IMG/VR virus record: IMGVR_UViG_3300028490_000012
Span: 1 to 48,680 of that record
Strand: one strand, 5' to 3'
Origin: a virus
Length of the DNA: 48,680 nucleotides
Shown here: positions 31,840 to 39,872 of the stretch, piece by piece
Numbering within the stretch: position 1 is the first letter of the stretch
Layout: every line of letters begins with the position of its first letter
Position numbers and translations under genes: made by a program
Notes under the pieces: model-generated
The model's database searches: none
Told to the model about the DNA's origin: nothing
What the model saw: the letters and a program-made list of their open reading frames with translations, nothing else

Positions 31840-32292
31840 ATGAAAGAAATAGACTTAGATGAAGTGAGAGCTTACATTAAAGAAAACGAAAACGCAAAAA
31901 TCTATTTCGGGTGTGATTCAACTAAATTCAGAAAAGGTGGTGATTGGCACGCACGATTTGTAACTGCAATTGTTGTTTACGAAAAAGATAAAAACAAAAT
32001 TTTTGGTGAAGTATCGTATGAACGAGATTTTGATGCAAAACCAAGCCGACCAGCACTTAGAATGATGAATGAAGTTTATAAGGTATCAGCAATGGTAACT
32101 GAATTAGCTCCAGACCTTGAAGATAGATATTTCGAAGTTCACTTGGACATCAACCCAAATATTCTACACGGTTCTTCAGTAGCAATTTCTCAAGCTATTG
32201 GTTACATCAAAGGCGTGAACGGAATAGACCCAAAAGTTAAGCCAGATGCTTGGGCAGCAACACACGTTGCAGACAGACTTTTAAAGGACTAA
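31840..32292 (+). CDS. RNase H-fold nuclease-like protein (YkuK/DUF458 type)
   Basis: 150 aa. IYFGCDSTKFR gives the first acidic strand, LDINPN the second, and the C-terminal KPDAWAATHVADRLL the last aspartate, as in YkuK-type RNase H-like proteins. No tag. It could process RNA primers or the many stable RNAs of this genome; that role is inferred. Confidence 0.75.
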   Translation: MKEIDLDEVRAYIKENENAKIYFGCDSTKFRKGGDWHARFVTAIVVYEKDKNKIFGEVSYERDFDAKPSRPALRMMNEVYKVSAMVTELAPDLEDRYFEVHLDINPNILHGSSVAISQAIGYIKGVNGIDPKVKPDAWAATHVADRLLKD

Positions 32293-32303
32293 AATTTCCA
32301 CAT

Positions 32304-32340
32304 ATTAAGTTAATATTAAGCTTAAATAGGTAAAATTAAC
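32304..32340 (+). promoter_or_regulatory. Phage promoter of glycan/sulfation cassette
   Basis: TTAAGTTAATATTAAGC precedes TAAAAT (32331-32336), a weaker -10 than in other copies. It drives the operon from 32359. Confidence 0.6.
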
Positions 32341-32358
32341 TAAAAATATGGGGTAACA

Positions 32359-33183
32359 ATGATAGTAACTTTACTCGGTGGTGCTGGTGCCGGAAAAACC
32401 ACAATAGCAAAAGCTATGGAAAAATACGTCAAGGACAGCTTTGTAATTGACGGCGACGAACTTAGAGCCGAAACATCCAACATGGATATAGGGTTCTCTG
32501 GTCGTGAAGCAAATATGCACTTGGGATTCTCAAGAGCAAGACGTTTATCTGACTTAGGATTTACGGTATTTATAGCGATGCAAGCTCCTATAAAAGAAAT
32601 TAGAGAACAATACTTAACGAAATATGATTTAGAAATTATTATCGAAAACGTCGGAGACAATCCAAAAGACGACATGGGTTATAATAAGAATTTCAATCCA
32701 GATTATTCTGGTGTCCATCTAACACAAATATTACAAGAATTTGATGAACACTCGTTCTATTCTTACATATTTCCAAAGGTACTTGTACCAGCTAGATTTC
32801 AAGGGTTTCACAAAGGTCATAAAGTTGTACTTGAAGAAGCAAAACGCCTTTCACCAAATGTAACAGTTGGTCTTAGAGTAGATGGTGAAGATATCATTGA
32901 TCTTGACAAAAATATTAAGCTTCTTGAATCTAGAGGGTATAATACAATTAAAACACCTGACATAGATGAAGATTGGACAGACTTTGCTAACAAGTTTGAT
33001 TATTACGTCCAAGGCAACCCAATGGTCATAGAAAAATTTAAAGATTCGAATTGTGAACTATTTCATGTCCCTAGATACGGTGATGTATCGGGTACAAATA
33101 TTAGAGAAACAGTTTCTTTGGGGCTTGATGTACTGACAGACGTAGACCGTGATGTCATGGATCTCATAAAAGAAAGCATTTAA
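32359..33183 (+). CDS. APS kinase-like / cytidylyltransferase-like fusion
   Basis: 274 aa. The N-terminal half has a Walker A motif GGAGAGKTT, then VIDGDELRAETSNMDIGFS and REANMHLGFSRARRL, matching adenylylsulfate kinase (CysC). The C-terminal half has PARFQGFHKGHK, the HxGH motif of nucleotidyltransferases, and a late GTNIRE. CysC makes PAPS, the donor for sulfotransferases, one of which is encoded three genes downstream. The second domain may activate a sugar or alcohol as a CDP or ADP derivative. Confidence 0.8.
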   Translation: MIVTLLGGAGAGKTTIAKAMEKYVKDSFVIDGDELRAETSNMDIGFSGREANMHLGFSRARRLSDLGFTVFIAMQAPIKEIREQYLTKYDLEIIIENVGDNPKDDMGYNKNFNPDYSGVHLTQILQEFDEHSFYSYIFPKVLVPARFQGFHKGHKVVLEEAKRLSPNVTVGLRVDGEDIIDLDKNIKLLESRGYNTIKTPDIDEDWTDFANKFDYYVQGNPMVIEKFKDSNCELFHVPRYGDVSGTNIRETVSLGLDVLTDVDRDVMDLIKESI

Positions 33184-33779
33184 TGACAGTAATTGTAGGT
33201 GGTGGTGCTATTGGTGAAGCCTTAAGAGCCAGAAGCCGTGCTATAGTTATAAAATCAAAAGATTTTGAGCAAATTGCTCAAGATTTAATTGAAATAAATG
33301 AATCTACTGAAATAAAAAACATCATTGTAACAAGTGGATTTTTAGAGAAACAGACTATAGGTGATTTTTCACCAGAAACTATTCGAAAGACAGTTGATGC
33401 TAATTTCATGATTCCGATGCTAGTTGCTAATTTCAGCGTTGCTAATTTCCCAACAACCAACCTTGTGTTCTTTTCTAGTTCAGTTGTATTTGAGGCACGT
33501 GAGGGTTACTCAGTGTACTCTGCGTCTAAGACTGGTTTAGAAATATTCTTAAGAACGCTTGTGGTAGAACACAACACCAATCTTAAGATCATTAGGAATT
33601 CAAGGACAGATACTAAGCTCCGTTGGAATAACTATAAACATAGCGACAAAACTGAAGCGAATTTATTAACACCAGACGAAGTAGCAAAGGCAACTTTAGA
33701 ATTTATGAAGGAAGATGGAATTGTGATGGAAGTTTATAAAAGAAATGAAATAATACACAAGGATGTACATGATGTCTAA
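33183..33779 (+). CDS. Short-chain dehydrogenase/reductase
   Basis: 198 aa. VIVGGGAIGEALR is the nucleotide-binding glycine loop, FFSSSVVF supplies the catalytic serine strand, and YSVYSASKTG the YxxxK pair. Slightly short for an SDR. The start overlaps the previous stop. Probably an NAD(P)-dependent sugar or alditol oxidoreductase for glycan precursors. Confidence 0.78.
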   Translation: MTVIVGGGAIGEALRARSRAIVIKSKDFEQIAQDLIEINESTEIKNIIVTSGFLEKQTIGDFSPETIRKTVDANFMIPMLVANFSVANFPTTNLVFFSSSVVFEAREGYSVYSASKTGLEIFLRTLVVEHNTNLKIIRNSRTDTKLRWNNYKHSDKTEANLLTPDEVAKATLEFMKEDGIVMEVYKRNEIIHKDVHDV

Positions 33780-34512
33780 AACACATATAGTTTATCCTTA
33801 TATTATACCAAGAGATGAATCAGTGGGTTGGGAACTTATGTATTCTATACGCTCATTGTATAAGAATTTTAATGGAGACTTTGATATCACGGTTATAGGT
33901 GAGATTCCAAGTTGGTTAAATACAGATGAGATAAATTGTATAGAATTTGATAATTTCGATATAAATGCTCAACGCCAAACGAAAATTAACCAAAAGATTT
34001 TAAAGGCTTGTGATTTATATGAAGATTTCATTGTGTTTAATGATGACATAATGTTAATGAAAGAAACTACTCGAGAAGATCTGAAAATAGCACGTCGTAC
34101 AGCAAATAAATTAGAGTTTGTTGAAAGAAGTACACCTAAAAAGAATTCTTTCCGTGAACAATGTAGGAATTCATATTTCACATTAAAGGAAAATGGGTTA
34201 CAGTACAATGTTAATTATGTATCACACTGCCCACATTTCTATGAAACTTCAGTTATTAAGGAAATAGAAAAGGTCATTGATTTAGCACCAATGAAATTTC
34301 CAACAGTGATATTTGAAAACATATATCACAACTTTAATAAATCAGAAACTCTACCATCAAAAGATTTCAGATATGGTTGTTGGGGAAGAGAGTGTGGTGA
34401 ATATACCGACCAACAAATTTTAAATTTTGATGAATTAGGTTATGAAAATAACCAATGGATAAAATCTTTATTAGAGGGTACATTCCCTAAAAAATGTAAG
34501 GGAGAAAAATGA
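33769..34512 (+). CDS. Stealth-like sugar-phosphate transferase
   Basis: About 248 aa from the ATG at 33769 or 33772, placed behind AAGGA; the upstream ATG at 33763 is too close to that site. VYPYIIPRDESVGWELMYSIRSLY at the N-terminus and DFIVFNDDIMLM match the Stealth family of capsule hexose-1-phosphate transferases, where NDD binds metal. It overlaps the SDR gene by 11 bases. Confidence 0.72.
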   Translation: MMSKTHIVYPYIIPRDESVGWELMYSIRSLYKNFNGDFDITVIGEIPSWLNTDEINCIEFDNFDINAQRQTKINQKILKACDLYEDFIVFNDDIMLMKETTREDLKIARRTANKLEFVERSTPKKNSFREQCRNSYFTLKENGLQYNVNYVSHCPHFYETSVIKEIEKVIDLAPMKFPTVIFENIYHNFNKSETLPSKDFRYGCWGRECGEYTDQQILNFDELGYENNQWIKSLLEGTFPKKCKGEK

Positions 34513-35216
34513 CAATTTTAAGTAAAATTAATACAATTATAATACATGTACCAAAGACGGGTGGCTCAAGCGTCCGTTGGTCAGCGATTAGTAAATATGG
34601 TGCTAGATATAGTTGCCAACATTGTAATTTCAATATGATACCAAGTCAATATAAGAACTTTAGAAAAATCACATTCACAAGAAATCCGATTGACTGGTAT
34701 GCGTCGCGTTTCTTCTTTGATAAAAAGAAATTTGACCTTTCGAACAAACAATCAAAACTTGAACCATTTTCAGATGCATTAAGTGAACAATATAATTTAA
34801 CATTTGAACAAACATTACCAAGAATGTTGAACTTAACTGAAGCGTTTAGAAATGGGGCAACCCTTGAATTATTTAAAGAGAGATTAAGATTCGAAGTTTT
34901 AAATAATTACCAATGTTGGTGGGTTAGTTATTTTGATGACATTGAAAATATCACAGCAGATAGTTTTGAAAATAAGAGTTTATATCAATGGTTTAACGAT
35001 ATAGTTGGATTAGACAAATGTGATGTAGTATATAGATTAGAAGATCAATATGAATATGGTATGAAACTGGAATTTGGTTCAGATATAAAATTAGCCCACA
35101 GAAATTCCACTGGGCGTGAAAAATCAGAAGACATATATACAACACAAATGAGACAAAGTGTTTTGAAAACAGAAAAAGACTTTATAAGGAAATATTATGG
35201 TAAATTTGAAAATTGA
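34509..35216 (+). CDS. Sulfotransferase
   Basis: 235 aa. HVPKTGGSSVR at residues ~13-23 is the 5'-phosphosulfate loop, and ITFTRNPIDWYASRF is the 3'-phosphate site of the sulfotransferase family. With the APS kinase at 32359 it makes a two-step route to sulfated glycan. No signal or membrane anchor, so it acts in the cytoplasm on a precursor. The starts and stops of neighbours overlap. Confidence 0.82.
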   Translation: MTILSKINTIIIHVPKTGGSSVRWSAISKYGARYSCQHCNFNMIPSQYKNFRKITFTRNPIDWYASRFFFDKKKFDLSNKQSKLEPFSDALSEQYNLTFEQTLPRMLNLTEAFRNGATLELFKERLRFEVLNNYQCWWVSYFDDIENITADSFENKSLYQWFNDIVGLDKCDVVYRLEDQYEYGMKLEFGSDIKLAHRNSTGREKSEDIYTTQMRQSVLKTEKDFIRKYYGKFEN

Positions 35217-35919
35217 TGCAACATTTATAGTACCGTGTTACAACCCACCAGAAAAACTTTTCAGGGATCACGTTGAAAGTTTATTACAACATGATATGAA
35301 AATTGTGATTTGTGATGACGGTTCAGACAAAGAAACAAAGAATTTGATTAAGGAACTATATGGAAACAATCAATTAGTAACCATTAAAACTCATAAAAAT
35401 AATAAAGGTCACCAAGAAGCAATAAGAACTTGTGTGGGTGTAGTAAAAACTCCCTTTCTAATTCGTGTAGATGCAGATGATGAATATTTGAAAATTCCGG
35501 AGTTTGATAATGATGATTGGGATGTTTTATTGTTACAAAAAACTCAGGATAATTTATCTGAGTATCTAGAAATTGGTGGTTCTCCAGTAGGTGGTGTATT
35601 CAAGACTGAAGTTTATAAAGAAGTTTTTGAAAAAGACTTTAAATTTAAAGATGATAATGAGGAATGGATCCACGAAGATATTTGGACTCATATCAATTTA
35701 TTAACGTCTGGTTATAAATTATCTTACGCAACTAATTCTACAATATATCATAGACATATCCATCCATTGGGTATGACAATACGGAAGAATAATTACCCAG
35801 ATAGAAAGCGTTGGGAAACATTTATGTTTTGGTGTCATGAAAGAAATGATTTTGGGTTATATTTAAAAATGCAAAATATGGTTCTAGAACTTCATTTATA
35901 TAAGAGAAACCTATGTTAA
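35197..35919 (+). CDS. Family 2-type glycosyltransferase
   Basis: 240 aa. ATFIVPCYNPPEK and VICDDGSDKETKN are the nucleotide-sugar half of a GT-A fold. RVDADDEYL carries the DxD motif, and EEWIHEDIWTHINL is the late catalytic ED. The N-terminus overlaps the sulfotransferase gene by 20 bases. It probably builds the glycan modified by its neighbours, on phage DNA, a virion protein or a host surface structure. Confidence 0.82.
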   Translation: MVNLKIDATFIVPCYNPPEKLFRDHVESLLQHDMKIVICDDGSDKETKNLIKELYGNNQLVTIKTHKNNKGHQEAIRTCVGVVKTPFLIRVDADDEYLKIPEFDNDDWDVLLLQKTQDNLSEYLEIGGSPVGGVFKTEVYKEVFEKDFKFKDDNEEWIHEDIWTHINLLTSGYKLSYATNSTIYHRHIHPLGMTIRKNNYPDRKRWETFMFWCHERNDFGLYLKMQNMVLELHLYKRNLC

Positions 35920-36152
35920 TTATTAAATCTATAATATACCGAATTATCAGGGTGTTATTACTTCTTACAGTTTCATATTTCGTGATTGGTGATATACAAA
36001 CTGCTTTATCAATATCATTCATTGATATGATAGTCGCTACATTTTATTATTACTATTTTGATAAGACTTGGGAAAAATTCGGTGAACCTTTTTTCAATGA
36101 TGTGTTCCTGAAATTCAAGTATAGAAAGTTTGACAATGATGACCTTAAATAA
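35913..36152 (+). CDS. DUF2061-like small membrane protein
   Basis: 79 aa with two membrane helices (residues ~10-27 and ~33-50) and YRIIRVLLLLTVSYF...FIDMIVATFYYYYFDKTWEKFG. The pattern SYRI...ALxISFIDM...YY..D+.WEK is typical of DUF2061 proteins. Overlaps the glycosyltransferase stop. Confidence 0.65.
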   Translation: MLIIKSIIYRIIRVLLLLTVSYFVIGDIQTALSISFIDMIVATFYYYYFDKTWEKFGEPFFNDVFLKFKYRKFDNDDLK

Positions 36153-36177
36153 AAGAAAAATAAGGAGATATTAAAGT

Positions 36178-36360
36178 ATGTATAACGCAACATTTATATT
36201 TGAAGGAAGATCAATCGGTACGCAAGAAGACGACGATTTATTTTTCTTCCCGAAGAAAAATACACACACTGAAATAGACGGGACAACATATTACGTCAAG
36301 ACTTTTTCGTTAATTGGTGAAACAATAATTTACATTTTAGAAAAGCAACGCATTAAATAG
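36178..36360 (+). CDS. Small hypothetical protein
   Basis: 60 aa after AAGGAGATATTAAAGT. Beta-rich and charged (EGRSIGTQEDDDLFFFPKK). No family recognised. It ends the glycan operon. Confidence 0.6.
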   Translation: MYNATFIFEGRSIGTQEDDDLFFFPKKNTHTEIDGTTYYVKTFSLIGETIIYILEKQRIK

Positions 36361-36402
36361 TAACATAGATATATCTATAAATCCAGAACTAAAGGAGATT
36401 CT

Positions 36403-36528
36403 ATGAATCACAACCTTGCACGTGGACAGACAACCGCAACTTTGAACGAGATAATAAAGGTGAATCACACACCCCACTTCAATTCAAAGGAGCAATTTAT
36501 TAGGCTAAAATTTAAGAATGATCCTTGA
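36403..36528 (+). CDS. Short ORF, possible leader peptide
   Basis: 41 aa beginning MNHNLARGQTTATLNEI, with AAAGGAGATTCT upstream. Basic, no domain. It lies between the glycan operon and the next tagged block and is followed by a strong hairpin, like the leader ORFs of the tRNA arrays. Confidence 0.5.
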   Translation: MNHNLARGQTTATLNEIIKVNHTPHFNSKEQFIRLKFKNDP

Positions 36529-36571
36529 AGGGGGTGATCCTTTTATCTACCAATAAAAGATGATATTTCGG

Positions 36572-36610
36572 GGATTTTCAAGAATCCCCACGTTTCTTGT
36601 TTTAATTTTT
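36572..36610 (+). terminator. Intrinsic terminator-like hairpin
   Basis: GGGGATT-TTCAAG-AATCCCC is followed a few bases later by TTTCTTGTTTTAATTTTTT. Its position after the glycan operon fits transcription termination. Confidence 0.6.
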
Positions 36611-36638
36611 TAAAGAGAAATTAACAGAAGGAGTTAGT

Positions 36639-37091
36639 ATGTTAAGAGAAATAGTAGAAGATATGAGTGAGTCTTTCACTGGAGAACCATATATTTCATA
36701 CACCCAGATGGGTAACGCGTATACAAAAATGTATAGTAGATGGGCTGAGGACTATAAAAAAGTGAATAAAAAATTGAAAGGGATTGGTGAATTCTCCATA
36801 GATAAAGTTAATGGGACTACTTCAAGTGTTCCTTCAATGGTGTTATGGTATTCTAAAAATAAAAAGAATAAAATCATTTTGACTCAGGACGCAAGATATT
36901 CCGATATAGAATTAAGTTTACATGTAGGAAATGGACATAGTATTAAACGTTTCAAGTCTAATAGTTTGGATGTAAGTGATATAAAACAAAGCCTGAAAGA
37001 GTTGAATTTGTATTTAGGTAGTATGGATGACCGATTTAAATCTTTTGCACCATTCGATTTCCCAAAAGCTTTTAAAGATGCAGTAAAATAA
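36639..37091 (+). CDS. Tagged protein, unknown function
   Basis: 150 aa starting MLREIVEDMSESFTGEP, after AGAAGGAGTTAGT. Mixed alpha/beta with a basic middle and aromatic C-terminus. No family recognised. First of a third tagged block of four genes, all nearly touching. Confidence 0.72.
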   Translation: MLREIVEDMSESFTGEPYISYTQMGNAYTKMYSRWAEDYKKVNKKLKGIGEFSIDKVNGTTSSVPSMVLWYSKNKKNKIILTQDARYSDIELSLHVGNGHSIKRFKSNSLDVSDIKQSLKELNLYLGSMDDRFKSFAPFDFPKAFKDAVK

Positions 37092-37882
37092 TGTTCAGAC
37101 AAGCCTTAAAATCAATTCAAGAACGTTACATAGCGAACAGTTCAGCAGAAAAAGAGTGGAAATTAGCATCTGAAGGTTATATGCCAATGACACCAAGCAT
37201 ACTGAAGGAATTCGAGATAGATGTAACTAAGGCTTACCACACCACTGATATGGATGGTTTAGAGACCCTTAAGAAATTACAAGGGTCAAAGAAAGAAATT
37301 TCAGCATTTTTCTTAGGAAGTGAGGGATTATCTCAAGGAGCAAGAACTTTGACAGAAGTTGTAGTTGAGCTTAGTGGTAAATCCTCATTTCATGCTGTAA
37401 CTGATTTTTATTCAGCACTTTCAAGAAACGGGTACAAGTGGCTTAGACCTCTTATGACAGAAAAGGATTATGTGGTAAATAACGACTTTTCAGTACCTAT
37501 GTTTGGGAAGATGATTGAATATTTTAGCGTTAAGGATAGATTTGCGGTTAGAAATGTCGTAAAAAATCTTGATGGTAAAGGAAAAGCGAATTTTGTTAAA
37601 TGGTATATGGATGAAAGTAAGAAATTAATCACCAAAAAATTATTAACAAAAATACAAGATTCGATTTCAAAACGTTCTCATGATACTTTCAATAATGATG
37701 AGTTGTTCTTACATCAATTTAAAATTGACAGTGTAGATGTTGTGAAAGAGAAGATTAGTAGTAGATTAGATGATTCTGAAAGACAAGAAAAATGGAATGA
37801 AAGAAAACTCTCAATAGAAGAACTTGGTTTGAAGTTTGGTAAATTCATTGAAATAAAAGAAATATCAAAATTAGGGAGATAA
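37091..37882 (+). CDS. Tagged protein, ADP-ribosyltransferase-like, paralogue of 31050
   Basis: 263 aa starting MFRQALKSIQERYI, a diverged tag. KAYHTTDMDGLETLKKLQGSKK at residues ~47-68 aligns with the H-x-T region of the 31050 protein, and ISAFFLGSEGLSQGARTLTEVVVELSG follows in the same order. The shared core supports a common fold; ADP-ribosylation of host targets is inferred from the HxT start and the packaged context. The C-terminal half is basic and helical. Confidence 0.6.
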   Translation: MFRQALKSIQERYIANSSAEKEWKLASEGYMPMTPSILKEFEIDVTKAYHTTDMDGLETLKKLQGSKKEISAFFLGSEGLSQGARTLTEVVVELSGKSSFHAVTDFYSALSRNGYKWLRPLMTEKDYVVNNDFSVPMFGKMIEYFSVKDRFAVRNVVKNLDGKGKANFVKWYMDESKKLITKKLLTKIQDSISKRSHDTFNNDELFLHQFKIDSVDVVKEKISSRLDDSERQEKWNERKLSIEELGLKFGKFIEIKEISKLGR

Positions 37883-37883
37883 T

Positions 37884-38117
37884 ATGTTAAGAGAAATAGT
37901 ACAATTAATGGAAGCAAATGATGTGAGTTTGGTCACTAAATTAGTTAGAGATTTAATAGATTTTAAGATTAAACCAAAGGATTACAACAAGCGTGTAAAA
38001 GAAGTTGAGAAAGATACTCCAAAGTGGTATAACCATTTACCGTCACAAGGTGCTGCGAATTTTGTTAATTTAGTGAATTATGAACCAACTTACAATAGGA
38101 ATAAGAGTAAGAAATGA
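37884..38117 (+). CDS. Small tagged protein, unknown function
   Basis: 77 aa starting MLREIVQLMEANDVSLV, with an LME|A protease site. DTPKWYNHLPSQGAANF resembles a loop of the tagged protein at 25108. Basic C-terminus. Its stop overlaps the next start. Confidence 0.72.
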   Translation: MLREIVQLMEANDVSLVTKLVRDLIDFKIKPKDYNKRVKEVEKDTPKWYNHLPSQGAANFVNLVNYEPTYNRNKSKK

Positions 38118-38683
38118 TAAGAGAAATTATAGAATCTCAAAATAAAGTAATTTACCATGGGACACCAACTAAAAACATAAGTTCTATTAGAAGGGAAGGA
38201 TTTCGGTATTCTCGTAAAAATGTTTTAAGAAATCTCAATTATTCAGAGAATAGATTCTACTTTTTTTATAGAAAGTCTAGAACTGAAGCTATGATAGCAC
38301 AATTTATTCTAGATAGAGACAAATCCTATGACCCTTCAATAAAATTAATAGATACATATACAGAATCTCCGGATAACATGGAAGAAATAGAGGGAATATC
38401 TTCTACCATAAGGGATTGGAAATATTTTGAGATTGAAGACAGAAAACAAATCATTAAAAAATTCAATAATGTTAAAGAAACAGATTACTCTATAATTGAA
38501 TTGGATTTTAAATTAATGGAAAAAGAAGCAGTCTTTGATAAAGTGAATGGTGTTGATTTTGGTGACGGTCTTTTTATTACTCAGAGAAATTCTGAAAATA
38601 TAAGTGCCAAATATATATTGAAAATTGAGAAATTCAATTATAAAAAATTCATAAAAGATACTTTCAAATTAAATGCAAAATAA
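38114..38683 (+). CDS. Tagged ADP-ribosyltransferase-like protein
   Basis: 189 aa starting MIREIIESQ. KVIYHGTPTKNISSIRREGF at residues ~10-29 is the HGT...I...GF signature of PARP/ART and RNA 2'-phosphotransferase-like folds, followed by a YFFYRKSRTEAMIAQF helix. DFGDGLFIT near the C-terminus fits a late catalytic-loop strand. This is the clearest ART-like member of the packaged set. Confidence 0.68.
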   Translation: MIREIIESQNKVIYHGTPTKNISSIRREGFRYSRKNVLRNLNYSENRFYFFYRKSRTEAMIAQFILDRDKSYDPSIKLIDTYTESPDNMEEIEGISSTIRDWKYFEIEDRKQIIKKFNNVKETDYSIIELDFKLMEKEAVFDKVNGVDFGDGLFITQRNSENISAKYILKIEKFNYKKFIKDTFKLNAK

Positions 38684-38724
38684 GTAATTTAAGTTTATTT
38701 TAAGCTTTTTACCCTATAATTCAA
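38683..38724 (+). promoter_or_regulatory. Phage promoter
   Basis: TTTAAGTTTATTTTAAGC precedes CCTATAAT (-10 at 38715-38720). A leader ORF follows. Confidence 0.77.
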
Positions 38725-38784
38725 CTAATAACAAATTACAGCATTAAATAACTGTAATAAATAAAAACAAAAAAGGAACTAGAC

Positions 38785-38847
38785 ATGTTGTCACTGATAC
38801 TATTATCATCAATAAATTTATCCTCGCTCTCGAGTATAAATATCTAA
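38785..38847 (+). CDS. Short hydrophobic leader ORF
   Basis: 20 codons (MLSLILLSSINLSSLSSINI) after AAAAAGGAACTAGAC. Serine, leucine and isoleucine only, besides Met and Asn. It follows the same GCATTAAATAACTGTAATAAA element found before other leader ORFs. Hairpins (AGTCC/GGACT; TTTCAG/CTGAAA) come next, then another promoter. Confidence 0.5.
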   Translation: MLSLILLSSINLSSLSSINI

Positions 38848-38943
38848 GTCCCCTCTTCTTTCAGGTTGGGTGGACTTTAAGCACACCGATCTGAAAATAT
38901 TCAAATAAATCAAAATATTTTCCAAAATTTTATCTTTTTAACG

Positions 38944-38985
38944 TAATTTAAGCAAGGTTTAAGCTAACTTACGGTATAATAGAGT
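38944..38985 (+). promoter_or_regulatory. Phage promoter of cloverleaf RNA 39028
   Basis: TTTAAGCAAGGTTTAAGC precedes GGTATAATAGAGTATA (-10 at 38975-38980). Confidence 0.8.
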
Positions 38986-39027
38986 ATATAAGTTGTAAGA
39001 CTTATAAGTTCTTAAAAATTCAAAAAT

Positions 39028-39113
39028 GAGTCTCGAATGATTATCTCCAAAAGAGTTAGTCGGACGTGGTGTCCCCAAAAGGGAATGAGGTTCAACTCCT
39101 CCGAGACCCACCA
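39028..39113 (+). ncRNA. Non-canonical cloverleaf RNA ending in CCA
   Basis: GAGTCTC pairs GAGACCC, then ACCA. The 3' arm GAGG-TTCAACT-CCTC is a true T-arm. Upstream are GATTATCTC-CAAAA-GAGTTAGTC, GGAC-GTGGT-GTCC and CCC-AAAA-GGG hairpins instead of D and anticodon arms. It has its own promoter. A tRNA acceptor/T-half on a foreign body. Confidence 0.6.
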
Positions 39114-39148
39114 AAAAGTTTTAAACTTTTATAAATTATATCAAAAAA

Positions 39149-39188
39149 ATTAAGCTGACTTTAAGCATAATTACGGTATAATATATAA
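39149..39188 (+). promoter_or_regulatory. Phage promoter of the TTAA-stem RNA region
   Basis: TTAAGCTGACTTTAAGC precedes GGTATAATATATAA (-10 at 39177-39182). Drives the structured region 39223-40300. Confidence 0.8.
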
Positions 39189-39222
39189 AGGCTTAGTCCT
39201 TTAGTTATTTAAAATTTCATTG

Positions 39223-39320
39223 TTAATTTCAAAATATTCAGACGATTATGAATAAAGAGATGATACTGGACTCCCAAATCCAGAAAGTAGCTCACTCGTA
39301 TCTGAATATTTTGAAGTTAA
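39223..39320 (+). ncRNA. TTAA-stem RNA, copy 1
   Basis: TTAATTTCAAAATATTCAGA pairs TCTGAATATTTTGAAGTTAA over about 20 bases, closing 58 bases. These contain CTGGA-CTCCCAAA-TCCAG, an anticodon-like arm with an eight-base loop (Trp-like with one extra C). Two more RNAs downstream share the distal ten pairs. Confidence 0.65.
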
Positions 39321-39555
39321 TTAAACATAGTGAGCGATGTTAGTGATAGAGCCTTTTGGTGGATTGTACATAAACCAAGAGGGAATCGTCGCGATGGCTG
39401 TAGAGCCATAAGTTTAGGTGCAATTCCTAAAAATTAATCTTCAACTGCTAAACAAAGAACGCTTAAATTTACGCAGTATAAATAATTATGAAGCCACGTG
39501 GGAGTTAGGGTCCACAAAGTCGAGAGGGGTCAATGACTAAGAACGGACTTTCACA

Positions 39556-39662
39556 TTAATTTCAAAATATACTCAAACCAGAGAATTAATTACTCTTTGG
39601 TGTCCTTGGTTGGCAATACTAGATAAAGGGGTTCGAATCCTCAGAGTATATCTTGAAGTTAA
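39556..39662 (+). ncRNA. TTAA-stem RNA, copy 2
   Basis: TTAATTTCAA and TATACTC pair with GAGTATA and TTGAAGTTAA. The interior has CCAGAG/CTTTGG and a T-arm GGGG-TTCGAAT-CCTC placed just before the 3' stem, so the inner stem doubles as an acceptor-like stem. Confidence 0.6.
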
Positions 39663-39669
39663 TTCTTTT

Positions 39670-39748
39670 ATATTGGTGTAGTGGTTACACGTCTGAAGTC
39701 TGCTAGCGACCTCTCAGAAAACCTCTGTTCGATTCAGGGATATAAATG
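39670..39748 (+). ncRNA. tRNA-like RNA with enlarged anticodon arm
   Basis: TTTATAT pairs ATATAAA, D-arm GTGT-AGTGGTT-ACAC, T-loop TTCGATT. The central arm is TCTGA/TCAGA with an inner GTC/GAC and a loop containing CTGCTAG, which could hold a Ser GCT anticodon. No CCA is encoded. Confidence 0.5.
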
Positions 39749-39872
39749 GAACTTTAGTGTAGGGAACTGACACTTAAAATTAAATTGCCAAAAAGTGGTT
39801 CGAATCCCACCTTTAGAATGTAATATTTCGGTAGGTAAAGATTGACAAATCTTGATGGACAAAATTGTCGAC

